Assembly (NCBI GenBank): GCA_003665825.1
Contig: QPFY01000001.1
Location: forward strand, 1,233,001-1,297,000
Origin: Microbotryum silenes-acaulis
Lineage: Eukaryota; Basidiomycota; Microbotryomycetes; Microbotryales; Microbotryaceae
Direction of reading: 5' to 3'
Length of the DNA stretch: 64,000 nt
A program made the translations under genes and the position numbers. Under the pieces are notes generated by a model that searched no databases, was not told the origin of the DNA, and saw only the letters and a program-made list of their open reading frames with translations. Below, one piece after another: positions 41,105 through 53,171 of this stretch; the first letter of the stretch is position 1, and the number at the start of each line of letters is the position of its first letter.

Positions 41105-41833
41105 CGAGGACTCGCCTTCGACTGTTTTTGACTCAGTCTCTACGATCCGCCGCTTCACGACTCTCTATAGACCCTTTCATACTGTTTTTACTCCCCTTCG
41201 CCCATAAATGTGTATCCTCCGCTGCACTGTTGCTATGCTCATTCTATAGTCCTGAAATTCCGAGACGAGCAGCTGCTCCCACCGTCTCTGCCGTTTTAAA
41301 CATCGATCCTGTTCTTTTGGCCACCAGCCTTAAGTTTCTTAGCCCGAACCTCATCTAGAGCAAGTGGGCTATTAGGGTGTTCTTCTCCACTCAAGGCCAT
41401 GTATCACTACTCATTTTGGAGGTGTAGTCGTTTGAGCAGAGATCATTACACGGTCATTTGGCTCGAACGACTTTCACGCCTGGGTCTGTGCGCCTCAGCG
41501 TCGCTTCAAGTTGAGGCTTTTTTCGCGCTTCGACCCCGGGCCGCGTCCCACATGGTTGTCGGTTCCCAGCTGTCCGGCAGTTTGAGCATTGGAAGTCGTG
41601 GGACAGACGTCTGAGAGGCTTATAATAGCCTCCGGGCATCGCTTTTTTGCGTCCCTCCCGCTCGATTTCCGGAACGCTCTCCTCCACATGGAGTCTCGGA
41701 TGATACCATCGATAGGCTCAATGTCTTTCGCACTCTGGTCAGCGGCAAGCGCGTTGCACTTTTTACCCAATCCCGTCCACTGCCTCCTCCCATACCAATC
41801 CGTTGCCCTTGTTGACTGGATCTGCCATTCTTC
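41105..41833. promoter_or_regulatory. Upstream region of the first OPT transporter gene
   Basis: About 730 bp between the nuclease stop and the OPT start, containing the nuclease 3' flank and presumably the transporter promoter. No gene recognised. Confidence 0.4.
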
Positions 41834-44800
41834 ATGGTGAAGCTCTTCTCACGCTTGGGCCGCAGGCGGCCTTCAGATGCTCCTATCGCCACCATCAAGC
41901 CCACCGAATGCGACGTGTCAGACAAAGCCGAAGATGCCGACGAATCCAAGGACGCGTCACTCGACGAACCCGCGTGTGATGGCCCAGCCATTCATCCACA
42001 TGTCCAGGTCAATGCAGCCTTCGTCGACCTCGCGGATTTGGATCCCGAGTTTCTAGACAAAAACGGAAAAGAAGCGAGTCATTTTGCCTTACACTTGAGC
42101 ATTTCGTCGAGTTGACGTGGTCGTTGACGAGTCGGCTTGGGCCTTGACACGGATAACGTGAGGGCTCGGCCGAGCTGGCGTCAGAGCCGAACTGAGACAG
42201 GGGCCGTGAGCCGCGTGCCGCGATTCTGCGGTTCTGCCGGTCCGGTAGCCGTGTGCTTGTTCAGTCATGGCCCGCAGCTTCACCCGCACATTCAGCAACA
42301 CTCTTCCGGTTTGAAATTGATGGTGTGCTAACTTTTTATTTGTATTTTAACAGCGCGTGATCGAAACGGCTCATGATTTCTCCACCCGGTGCGATTTTGA
42401 TCGCGAGCACTCGAGGGTTGCGGCGTCCCTGCTGATTTGAATACTCGCCTCTCGTCTTATCACAGTTTGATCTCGCTCGAAGATGACCCGAGCCTTCCTG
42501 TTCACACCGTTCGAATGTGGACCATCGGTCTCGGGTTAACGTGCTGTGAGTTCTGAAACTTTGTCTGAGGCAGTCTAATTCCGCACGAGACGTGGACTGA
42601 CCGATTCTGACGTCTCGATCCACCCTCTTTCGCAGTCGGCGCCGTCCTAGGTCAAATTTTCACATTCCGGCCTCAAAAGTACGACGTTTCAGCATTATTC
42701 TGTAAGTCCTATCATTTGATACTGGTTTCTGCCCTCGCATACCTCCTTACTCACACTCCCCCGTACCCTCCCCGCATTCAGTGCAGATCTTCGCATATGG
42801 TAGGTCCACCCCTAGGGGTCTCGCCATTAGAGAGGAGCGGCGAAACTGACCCGTAGTCGCTGGTCGCTCTCCAGTCCTTGGCACCGGATGGTACAAAGTC
42901 TTCCCTAAGCCCGGTAAGGGTCGATTCTGGGAGATTCTCAACCCTGGACCCTTCAACATCAAAGAGCACGTGTGCATCACCGTCATGGCCTCGACCGGCA
43001 GCAACGGCGCGCTCGCCATTTCGACGTTTGCGGCCGAGAAACTATTTTGTAAGTTGAGCCACCCACCCGGGAATTCGAGGATAAGGTGCTAATGCGTAGA
43101 GCTTCCACCCATATTTGGCTAGACAATATTGATCTCAACTACGGTGTTGCGATCTTCACTCTCATTGGTGAGTGGCTATCAGCGGCTATCGGTCCATCAT
43201 CAGCACGATACTCACCCATCGGATACTGTGCAGCGTCACAATTTTTCGGGTATGGACTCGGAGGTTTGTTCCGATCGATCCTCGTATATCCCACCTTCGC
43301 CGTCTGGCCGTCTTTGATCCCGTCGGTCAGCTTGATCGAAACGCTGCAGTGAGTATACTGCTCCCGCCGATGGCAGCCCCATTTCGAGACTCGGACAACT
43401 AACTCTATAGTGACTGCCCTGGACAGCCGGGAGCCAGATCTCGCGTCACAGAAGAAGCGGTACAGGTTCTTTTGGATTGTGAGCAGTCATACATAATGCC
43501 GCTTTGTCACCTCACGCACTCCTCGCTGATGCTGAGGCCACTTGCATCAACAACAGGGTTTTGTCGCCATTTTTGTTTGGGAGTGGTTCCCGGAGATCAT
43601 CGCCCCGACACTGACGGGGATCAGCGTATTTTGGTGAGTGAGAGTCTGCGACGCCGATTCAGGATTTGTACGGAGCCTACGAGAACTGAACCTTCCCCGC
43701 GACGCTCCAATAGCCTTGCAAATCGCACCAACCCCAACTTCACCCGGGTGTTCGGCGGCTCGAACGGGAACGAGGGGCTCGGCCTATTCTCAATCGGGCT
43801 CGATTGGCTTCAAATCACGTCATGTCAGATCTCCGCACCTAATTTTAGCTCTTGAAAAATCACTCATCGACGATCACGACCATCACCGTCTGAACAGTGC
43901 CGCTCTACATGCCCTGGGCGACCACCGTTTCCAAGGGATTGGGAGTGGTTTTGTGCATCGTTGTCTCCATCGCTGGCTAGTGAGTACGCTCCCCGTCCCT
44001 TCCTTGAGCAGGGTGCCTGACTCCTCGATCCTCGTACCGACAGTTTTGGCAACGTTTGGAATGCGAAAAACTATCCTTTCCTGGGTCAAAATCTCTTCTA
44101 CGAGGTGCCAAAAGATCCTTTCAGACCGACCGAGGGACGGTATTGCTGTGATCGTCTAACTGACTCCTAACTACCCCGTGCCTGCTTATTAGAACGGCAC
44201 GCGGTATCACCAGAACCTTATTCTTGACGCACACTTTAACCTCAACAAGACCGCGCTGGCCGAGCAAGGCGAGTCTTCTTCAGTCGTCATCGACCTCGAC
44301 TGCGAAGCTAAACCGTCGTCTCATCGACAATGATCTGCAGGCCTCCCTTCGTATGCCTGGACGAACGCAAGTGCGTCATGTTGTTGACCCACCGCTACGA
44401 GAAGAGCGTCAGAGCTGACAATGTTGATGTTCCTCTGCAGTGCGCTACTTGGGTGTCAATCTTAGTGTCGGCGCCTCGATCATGCATGTCATTTTGTACG
44501 TTGTCAGCAGCAGTACCTATGCACTGCGCTTACGTATCGCACAGCTGATACTGTCATGGAGCAGGTGGTATCGTAAGGATCTCATCGCAGCATGGAATAA
44601 ATGGCGCACCAACGTGCAAGACGATCCCCACTACCTGAAGATGCAAGCATGTGAGCGCATGAAGATGAGGAGAGGAAGCCCAAGCACTGCTGCGACGTTT
44701 CGGCTGACTGACTCTCCAACTGCGTCAATCTAGATCCCGAATGCTCGATGTGGGTGTACTTTGGTACAGCTATGGGCGCGTTCGTGATCGCTCTTGGGAC

Positions 44801-46972
44801 TTTATACGGAGGTCATACAGGCATGCCGTGGTACGCGCTGATCGTCGCTGTGTTGGTGGCCCTGATCGAACTGCCAAGTGAGTCTCCTCATCAAGCCCCT
44901 GCTGACTCGATCGATAGTTTCTGACCCCGACCACACGATATTTCTGCGCCATCGCAGTCTTCTGCGTGATGACGGCCATCACTGGCTTCCGCACCACCGG
45001 ATCGAGCGTGTTCCAAATGTGAGTGTCAGTGCCTATTGCTCATTGCTCGATAGTTTAGCTGATCTTCATCGCCTTCGCAGGTTGGGATCGGCTCTTGTGC
45101 CCGGCAACGCTCGAGCGAATCTGTACTTTGGAGTGAGTCAACTGCGGTCAATGCCCGGCTATGACTTCACTCAAGAATGCGATCTACCGTTTTGAACTAG
45201 CTCTACAGCACAAATAGCATACAACAAGGATTGCTGATGGTCGAAGATTTGAAGGTGAGTGCCACTCGTTCCTCGACTGCGGCCTGAGCTGACAAGGACT
45301 CAAATTTGGTCGCCGCCTTGATTTCTCTCGCAGCTCGGCCAAGTGAGTCGCTATCACATCAATCAGCGGGAAACTGGTCTTTGGCAGCCAGCATCACGGT
45401 ACTGATTCTGGGGATGGGGACCCGCTGCTGCCGATCGATTTGAGCTATATTAGTACACAAAGGTACATGTCGCTACTCGCTCTACCTTGCGCAGCCCCCT
45501 CCATACTTTGCTAACGTACTTGATGATCTCTGTGCACTCAGGTTCCCCCTCGTGCGATGTTTGTACGTGATCACACCAGCAGAACCGATCTGCAACGCTG
45601 TTCAAACCTGACTGCGTCACCATTCGGATCCAACGATCGTAGATGGTCCAGGCGGTTGGAACTCTTCTGGGCTCAATCTTGAACCTCATCGTGGTACGTC
45701 CAGGGTGCTTCATACGAGGCCTTCCTCAATCATACTGAAACTCGTGATACCTATTCGGCCAGATGAACTTGATCGTCAACTCGCAACGTGAAATTCTGCT
45801 GAGCGTTGAAGGATCGAATTTATGGTCTGGCAATGTGGTGCAGTCGTACAACACTCAGGTGAGCTTCGCCTGTAACACTTCAGTCCCAGAACCTGTCTCG
45901 GGAGACTGCCCCAGCTAACTGGAGAAATGTCGACCTCGATCTTCCACCGATTAGGCCGTCTCGTGAGTTACTGCTCGTGGGCCCGTCCTTGATTCTAGAC
46001 GAATTGCCATGAACTAATTGCGGCTCGTGTCGCTCGTGTCACTTCCCTGCCATGAAGATGGGGCGCATTGGGCAAAGAGATGGTTGGTCGTCGCGTCATC
46101 ACTCAGATGGCATGTGCTTTTACTGTCAAGTGCACATCTTACTGATTCAGGAGCTTGCTGCATATCGTGCTTCAATAGTATGGTCCTCGTAAGTAGCTAA
46201 TACCCTCTGAAGGATGCAGTCTTTTCTTGAGAGTTCGTCCACCTGACCGCCGTTCACCCCCAGACAACAAATACTTCCTCATCCCGCTCGGCCTTCTTAT
46301 AGGCCTGTTTGTTCCGGTGCCCTTCTACCTTGGACATCGATTATTTCCCAAGCTTCGCCTCGATCGCCTCGTCACTCCCCAGCTGGTCTTCTCTCTTGGG
46401 TTCCTCTCGGTGAGCGAATTGTCTCCCTGACTTCCCGAAGATAGCACTCTTTATTCGGGGCTACTGAACAACCTTAAACGCTTGTACCACAACCAGGTCG
46501 GCATCAATTCGAGCGTCATGTCGCTTTTCTTGCTCGCGATTTGGTCGCAGTTCTATCTGCGAAAACGCCACCCTACCTTCTTCCGCAAGTACAACTACTT
46601 GTTGGCGGCTGCACTTGATGTGAGTGATTCATGTTGTTGAGTTCTGCATTTGAAGACCCCATTGATCCGCTGACTTCGAGATCTCTATTCTTTTTTCTAG
46701 GGCGGAACCGATTTCATGGTCTTCATCTCCACGTTTACGGGCAAGTTCGCTCTTGGTACAAAGTTTTTTCCAGGTGCTGATTTGACGGGTGCCTGTTCAA
46801 ACAGTGAACGGCGGAGCTGGGAAACAATACGCCTTCCCGACGTGGGCACTCAACCCACAGGGCCATTACGATTGTACGTCCGGGTGCGAATGCGATAGGG
46901 GCCTCGGGTCACCCTGTGCTGACTTGTGCCGTCCCAATCGCAGACTGCGCTCCGCTTCCCAAACATACTTGA
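41834..46972 (+). CDS. Oligopeptide transporter (OPT family), apparently intact copy
   Basis: Proton-coupled oligopeptide transporter with many transmembrane helices in the plasma membrane. The acidic N-terminus (ADLDPEFLDKNGKE) leads to LEDDPSLPVHTVRMW and the OPT signature ILNPGPFNIKEHVCITVMAS. Later blocks: SQFFGYGLGGLFRSILVYPT, FVAIFVWEWFPEIIAPTLTG, NEGLGLFSIGLDWLQIT, ITGFRTTGSSVFQ, LVPGNARANLYF, SVEGSNLWSGNVVQSYNTQ, SVGINSSVMSLFLLAI and the terminal GGTDFMVFIST. It ends HYDYCAPLPKHT. About two dozen exons, several of only 8-25 nt between 45334 and 46188, and two GC-AG introns (44269, 46740). The first intron boundary near 42072 is unresolved. No internal stop was found. Transported substrate is not predictable. 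Confidence 0.9.
45334..46188 (+). other. Cluster of microexons in the intact OPT gene
   Basis: Successive small exons, each with GT-AG flanks and each needed to complete a conserved OPT block: 45334-45342 (9 nt, LGQ), 45454-45462 (9 nt, YTK), 45542-45562 (21 nt, VPPRAMF), 45643-45693 (51 nt), about 45762-45858 (97 nt), 45955-45962 (8 nt, AV plus part of Ser), 46058-46082 (25 nt, WGALGKEM) and 46179-46188 (10 nt, YGP plus one base). Together they restore DLKLGQYTKVPPRAMFMVQ and SWGALGKEMYGPHNKYFLIP. Confidence 0.8.
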
Positions 46973-48717
46973 TCTTCGGAACAATGGTGCTCTCTCACGT
47001 GGCCCTCTCCAAATCTTGGCGTACTTCTTGCTGCTTCATCGAGTTGATCCTGATCGGACTCGGCTTCGATCCACTTTTGTGGTAACTGTCCGGGTCACAT
47101 TATGCTTTCCAATCGTTAGTATTGCACATCGTGCACGTGACAATTTCAACATGGCTCAGATGTGTATGTTCCATCTCTATGCCTATTCTCTTTCTCTGCC
47201 GGCGTGATTACCAACATCCCGGATTTCTGGCGGCACCACGTGATCGATCCATCACATGCAGCATCCGGCGCTGAGCTGAGCCCCGAGCCCTGTCGCGGAG
47301 GAGAAAACTCGCCCGAGACCGTACCGCCCCGGCCGGTAACAATCGCAGTTTCAGTCCAAGACTCGAAACACCAAAAGTTGAGCGCCTGATCTCGGTGAAG
47401 TTCCTCGGTGAAACACCGATAAGGCAGCATATAACCCACTGCAGCCCCCACGGTTTGCAACCCCACCACAGCAGAATCCTATCGCATGTACCGAGCTGTC
47501 GCATCATGTGTAGTGCGTTTTCCGCTGTCTTGCATGTAATTGGTAGCGGTCGCGGTCACACTGGCCTTTACAGTTGCGAGAATTCTGATTAGACAGGTTG
47601 GATGTGTTTGGGAACTTGACCACAGAGCGTATGGAAGCCACAGAACGTGTCCCCAAGAACTATCCCTTCATGCAGCAAATATTACTCTACGACGTGAGCT
47701 CCCTCGGATATCCTATAAACCTCGGTAAAACCTCGGTGATCGGCAGTAGAACGGAACGCGCTACGACCAGCACTTGATTTTGGATTTGAATCTCCACAAG
47801 ACCTCTTTGACGAGGCAAGGTGCATCTCCCCGAGCACCGCAAAATACGGGACCAGAATCGCAGTTTTTCCTGAGTGTAAGTCAGGTATTACGTGTACCCA
47901 TCCTCACACGAAGGTGGTTGAGGTGGGCCGGGGCTGATCGGTGCAGTCGGTCCCGTTCGACGCCAGATGCCCAAATTAGGCACTATGAACTGCCCGTGCG
48001 CGCTGCCGCGCCGCCGCTAGTCGATTTCATGCAATGGCGCAACGGCGGCGGCGGTTTGCCGAGGTTGTCCTTCGTGCCACAAGCAAAACTTAAATTCTAA
48101 AATTTAAAGACCGTCCCTCGCTGCCTATCGATCGGCGTGCGAGCATCGAGAAAGCTTCTTGGTCCAGATTTGGTTGATGCCAGCTTCACGGATATGATCA
48201 TGCGCCGCCGTCATGCGCAAGCTTGGTCGCGCGACAACGCGGGGCGACGACGACTGGCGCGCTCGCGCCTGCTATAAGCTCATTTTCACTGCGTGATGGC
48301 CGACCTTGTTCGGCTCATGCAGTGGGCCTTGTTATAGCCATCGCCCGGGGTAGCGCAGATACCTCGATAGGTGCGATACCAGAGAAAGGCAAAACAGGGA
48401 TGTGGGGATAGGCGGGCTGTGTTTTTCCAAAGGATCACAAAAGTTAAAGACCACATGAGTTCTACCCACTGAGCGCTCCTCTCCGGCGTCTCCGCCCCGG
48501 CGGTGGGGTCTTTCGCCTTATCGTATCCCACCGCGTGGAAGCCCCCTGTCGGTGACCCTCGCTTTAGCTAAATTCCGCACCCTGGAGTGGCGTGCTTCAC
48601 CCACTGATCAAGGTTTCGCCACACTTCACCGCTTGACGCCTTGACGACTTCTTCTCCTCCTGCCATCCTCATCTCGTCCCCTCCATACCTATACTATCTA
48701 ACTAAAGATCGTCGGGA
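46973..48717. other. Inter-copy region of the OPT cluster
   Basis: About 1.7 kb between the intact OPT gene and the second copy. It contains the two-exon OPT relic at 47597-47819 and otherwise no recognised gene. The sequence after 47870 is GC-rich and then T/C-rich toward 48700. Confidence 0.5.
47597..47819 (+). pseudogene. Two-exon relic of an OPT transporter gene
   Basis: Two exons separated by a 56-nt GT-AG intron. The first (47597-47693) reads VFGNLTTERMEATERVPKNYP then FMQQILLYD; the second (47750-47819) reads NGTRYDQHLILDLNLHKTSL and TRQG. They align with FGNVWNAKNYPFLGQNLFYE and NGTRYHQNLILDAHFNLNKT of the intact copy (second exon 44193-44268). Neighbouring OPT exons are not found around them. 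It is a fragment, probably from a rearranged or mostly deleted copy. Confidence 0.8.
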
Positions 48718-48877
48718 ATGTTTTGTCTCACCTCGGGCACGAGTCCACTGCCTCACCCGCCTCGGAGCTTCCGACTTCCGTCATTGTTGAGTCTTCTTCG
48801 AGTGATGACATCGGCGCCGAGAGCCAAGACGAGAAAGGTGAAAACTCGGCGCTCAGTACGACCTCGAACACTATGAC

Positions 48878-51800
48878 ATGGAGGGCACCGACAAACACGT
48901 TCAGATCAACGCCGCCTTTCTGGATGTCGCCGACCTGGATCCCGAGCTCCTCGACGAGAACGGCGTAGAGGTGAGTCCGAGTCGGACGCTCCGCCTCACT
49001 GTGTACGGGCGCGAAAAATGTCACCCCTTCGAAGAGGGGGGCTGAGCTCTTTCTTTGATGGAGCTCTGTTCCTCAACCGGAAGAATGAAAAGTCGCCTGG
49101 GCTGACATGCGTGGTTGATCTCGGCTTGGGCCTTGGGTTGACGTGCTGTGAGTCAGGAGCCTCGTTAACTTCGCATGGCACTAACTGAGACCGTGACACT
49201 TTCTGATCAAACCACACGCATAGTCGGAACTGTTTTGGGGCAAATTTTTATTTTCCGTCCTCAAGAATATTCCGTGTCTGGTCTCTTTTGTATGTCGGCT
49301 CGCCGATAGTCTGTGTCCGCACCCTCAGCACAGCCACTGACCTGATGTTCGTAAGCATCATACGCAGTACAAATCATTGCTTTCAGTTCGTCTTCCTCTG
49401 ACCGTCAACCGTTACTCGGTGCATCCACCTGATTATCAATTTTGCATCCCGCACTGTTTTCGCAGTTTTGGGAACCGGCTGGCACAAGATCCTACCCAAA
49501 GCCGACAACGGTCGATTCTGGGCGATTCTAAACCCGGGACCTTTCAACATCAAGGAACACGTTTGCGTGACTGTCATGGCATCAACTGCCAGTGGTGGAG
49601 CGCTCGCCATCTCAACCTTCGCCTCTGTGAAATTGTTTTGTGAGTTGTCACCTCCCAGCGCCTGGCTGGCCCGCTCTTGCTCATCACTGATGACACTCAT
49701 ACTGTGATCACAGACAACCTCGATGCCAACTACGGAAACGCGATCTTCACCCTGATAGGTAAGTATTTCTGTGCTCGAGGTGTCGCCAGCCGTCCGTCCC
49801 CTGCACCCTGCAGCGGCTGATTTGCCCCGAGACGCTGCAACATCGCAATTCTTTGGCTACGGCTTAGGTGGACTCTACCGCTCCATCCTCGTGTACCCAA
49901 CCTTCGCGGTTTGGCCCAGTCTAATTCCCGGTGTCAGTTTGCTGGAGACCCTTCAGTGAGTGGTGTCTTTGCTTTCGGCAACGCCGGCATCGGGTGATCA
50001 GGCACGCCTTCAGGCAAAAGCTAACATTATTTCCCTGGTGTTGCGCAGCCGTGACCAAAACTCTGCTTCGCAAAAGCGACGATACAGGTTCTTTTGGGTT
50101 GTAGGTTTGAATCAGCCCCCTTCCTCGTTCCGACGGTGCATGCTGATCTTTTAATTGCTCCCATCGATCGCAGGTCTTCCTTGCCATCTTCGTGTGGGAA
50201 TGGTTCCCCGAGATCATCGCTCCGACCTTGACAGGCATCAGCGTGTTCTGGTATGACGCCATCATCCGCTCGGTTTACGAGGGAAATGTTATTTATTGAC
50301 AGAGAGCTAATTATTCTTTTCATGGTTCTTCCTACCAGCCTCGCCAACCGCAAAAACCCGAACTTTACCCTGATCTTCAGCGGAACCAACGGAAACGAAG
50401 GGCTCGGCCTCTTCTCGATCGGCACGGATTGGCTTCAGATCACTTCGAGTACGTTGGTCAAGGACGTTTTTTTGTTCTCGGCATTGCAGGCCTCCCGTCA
50501 TATGCTTGGACGAATGCTAGTAAGTTACAGACTTTTCTCACGTGTTGATAATTTGGCTTACCCTGCCTTGACTCCTGCAGTCTACTACTTCGGTCTCAAC
50601 CTGAGTGTCGGTGCCTCTTTCACCCACGTTTTCTTGTAAGCAGCTTCGAACGCGACCACCGGTTGTGCAAACGGAGACCAGTTGGCTCAGATCACTCACT
50701 ATCCCCGGCCTTTTAGATGGTACCGCAAAGACATCGTCTCAGCCTGGAAGAAATGGCGTACCAATGTTCGCGACGACCCGCACTACGCGCAGATGCAAAA
50801 GTGTGAGTGCTCCTCCCTGCTCCTCCGACTCAGCTGGGCCCGCGGCAGCAATTCAGTGTACTGACCTCACGCTCTTACATCGGCGACTATTAGACCCCGA
50901 ATGCCCCATGTGGGTATACGGTGTCACCATTGCTTCCGCTTTCGCGATGGCCTGCGCCACGCTCTACACTGGTCACTCCAACGAGCCGTGGTACGCTTGT
51001 GTCGTCGGCTGCGTCTTTGCCTTCATCGAATTGCCGAGTGAGTCGCAGGATGTTTACGCTTGTGTTGATTTCGAGCAAAGACTGATTTTGGTGGCCTTTA
51101 TTTTTCTTTCTCAAACCCACAGTTTCTTGTCTCATGTCGGCGATTACCGGATTCGGCGTCAGCGGTTCCAACCTCTGTCAAATGTCAGTATGCTCTAGGT
51201 TCGGGCCCTGGCTGCGCACTTTCACGAAGCGGCGCCTGACTTGGCACTCGATCTTGCTCGACGCAGGCTTGGCTCGGCGATTGTCCCAGGAAATGCTCGT
51301 GCGAGTCTGTACTTCCAAGTGAGTCGAGCGCAGCTCGAAGAGTGTATGCTGCGGAACGCCGGTACTGACCCCGGGCTGCGGTTCGATTCCTTCGTCGTGA
51401 CAGCTTTACAGCAGCAACAGTGTCGCCCAAGGCTCGACGATGGTCTCAGATCTGAAGGTAAGTGCTCGGACCTAGATTTTCCCACAGGTTTGATTTACTC
51501 ACCAAGCAAACGTCCTTCCTACGAGCAGTTCGGTCAAGTAAGCACCGGTCCTCGCAGTGTGGACGCCGCAGAACCGAGCGGTCCGAGTAACACGAGGCTG
51601 AACATTCTCACTCTTTCCGCCTACGGAACCGTAATATACGAAGGTCCCCCCTCGCGCCATGTTTGTAAGTCTTAGTTCCACGAGGATGGGCATCGACGAG
51701 AGCGACGACTGACATAGCGACCCCCCTCGCCCGTGTCCATGGCAGATGGTCCAAGCAGCCGGTACTCTTCTTGGCGCCATCCTCAACCTCATCATTGTGA

Positions 51801-53171
51801 GTGGAACCTAGCATCACAGAAGTCTCGCGACGAACTCCGGTGCCATACACTTGCTCAACGAGTCTGATCATTCCTTGCTCGTTTGTATCATCGATCCAGA
51901 TGAACTCGATCGTCAACGCGCCACGCGCCATTTTGCTCAGCGTCGAAGGTTCCAATCTGTGGTCCGGTAACGTTGTTCAGTCATACAACGCCCAGGTAAG
52001 CCCATCCGAGTCGCAAAGGGGATGGAAGTGGAAGGGTGACAACATCGCTGATTCCTTGACTCTTGTCTTGAACCCCTGGCAGGCCATCTCGTATGTTTTG
52101 TCCAAGGCCAGGCTCACCGCGATTCCGTCCACACGCCATTACTGACCGCGCAACCTCTGTTCGCTTTTTGCATGGTAGTTAGGGAGCTTTGGGCAAGCAG
52201 ATGGTCAGTCCCTTCTTTTCGTGAGCGCCCGGTAGTCTTGAGCAACCGAGCTGACTGTTCAGCACTCTTGAATTCTCACAATAGTAAGGTCCTCGTGAGT
52301 TGGCAGCGTCCACGGCACCACGGGCAGAGGAACGTCGCCGACGATCTAACATTTTTTATATTTTATTTTATTTTTTATTTTTTATTATGCTCTCTTGCTC
52401 AGACAACAAGTACTTTCTGATCCCTCTCGCCGTTCGTGAGTGGCTGTGCTCCCCCTCCCCTTCTTCTCGCGAGTTGCGCGAGTCTAATCCCAGTTTGTCT
52501 CCTCCTTCCGCGCACACACAGTGCTCGGCTTCTTCGTCCCCGTCCCCTTCTGGATCGCGCACCGCTTCTTCCCCAAGATGCGCTTCGACCGAGTCGTCAC
52601 TCCCATGCTGTGCTGGTCGCTTGGGTTCCTCTCCGTGAGTTCGCCCACTGCCCCCCTTGGCCATCACTTTGAAAAACTCTGAACCCAACAGCCCCCGACA
52701 ATTGTCTGCCTCCAACCCTCCAGGTCGGTATCAACTCGAGTGTGATGTCTTTCTTCATCATCGCGATCGTGTGCCAGTTCTACGTCCGTCGTCACCGTCC
52801 GACCTTCTTCCGCAAGTACAATTACTTGATGGCCGCCGCATTGGACGTGAGTTCTTCATTCCCAATCCTTGTCTCTCTTTCTGCCCTCGGAGTTACAAGA
52901 GCTCACCTAGTCCGACCGGCGTTCTTTCTCTACCTCAATCCGTAGGGAGGAACCGATCTGATGGTCTTCATTTCGACCTTCGCCGTCAACGGAGGTGCGG
53001 GCAAGCAATACTCGTTCCCCAACTGGGCGCTGAACCCGGCCGACACCCATTACGATTGTGAGTACCCCCGCCGCCTTGCGATCGAAGGCGTGTATAGAAG
53101 CTAACGCGAGCCTTTCCTCTCTTTTACTTTCCCCTGAAGACTGCACGGTGAAGACTCCTTACGGCCAGTGA
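48878..53171 (+). pseudogene. Second OPT transporter copy, disrupted (pseudogene)
   Basis: Most exons parallel the intact copy: ILNPGPFNIKEHVCVTVMAS, SQFFGYGLGGLYRSILVYPT, FLAIFVWEWFPEIIAPTLTG, GSNLWSGNVVQSYNAQ, FVPVPFWIAHRFFPKM and the terminal YDYCTVKTPYGQ. Defects: (1) the Trp of the WGALGK block is TAG at 52180-52182; (2) the microexon codon for Tyr is TAA at 52285-52287; (3) three exons are gone, leaving a 41-nt intron at 50449-50489; (4) the exon equivalent to EDDPSLPVHTVRMW (near 49050-49150) is not recognisable; (5) the YTK microexon is lost near 51625; (6) the acceptor before SQFFGYG has changed AG to AA near 49840. The start is unclear: the only ATG in frame with the acidic N-terminal block is 48878. 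A rescue by alternative splicing cannot be ruled out. Confidence 0.85.
52352..52390. repeat. TTTTA-rich AT repeat in an OPT pseudogene intron
   Basis: Strongly AT-rich run of TTTTA/TTTTTA units, in contrast to the GC-rich surroundings. It lies in the intron after the mutated microexon. Confidence 0.7.

Noticed and set aside
42066..42115. A third GC-AG intron at the first intron of the intact OPT gene
   Set aside because: The sequence GAA followed by GCGAGT looks like a GC donor, but no acceptor in the right phase was found before the EDDPS block. The boundary stays unresolved, so it is not counted.
48340..48415. tRNA-like start GCCCGGGGTAGCGCAG with a possible pairing 3' end
   Set aside because: Only about five acceptor pairs form, and there is no T-arm GTTCRANYC, no convincing anticodon stem and no intron that would repair it.
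48718..48877. ATG at 48718 as the start of the second OPT copy
   Set aside because: It is out of frame with the acidic block HVQINAAFLDVADLDPELLD and reaches a stop before it. No intron of reasonable size fixes the frame.
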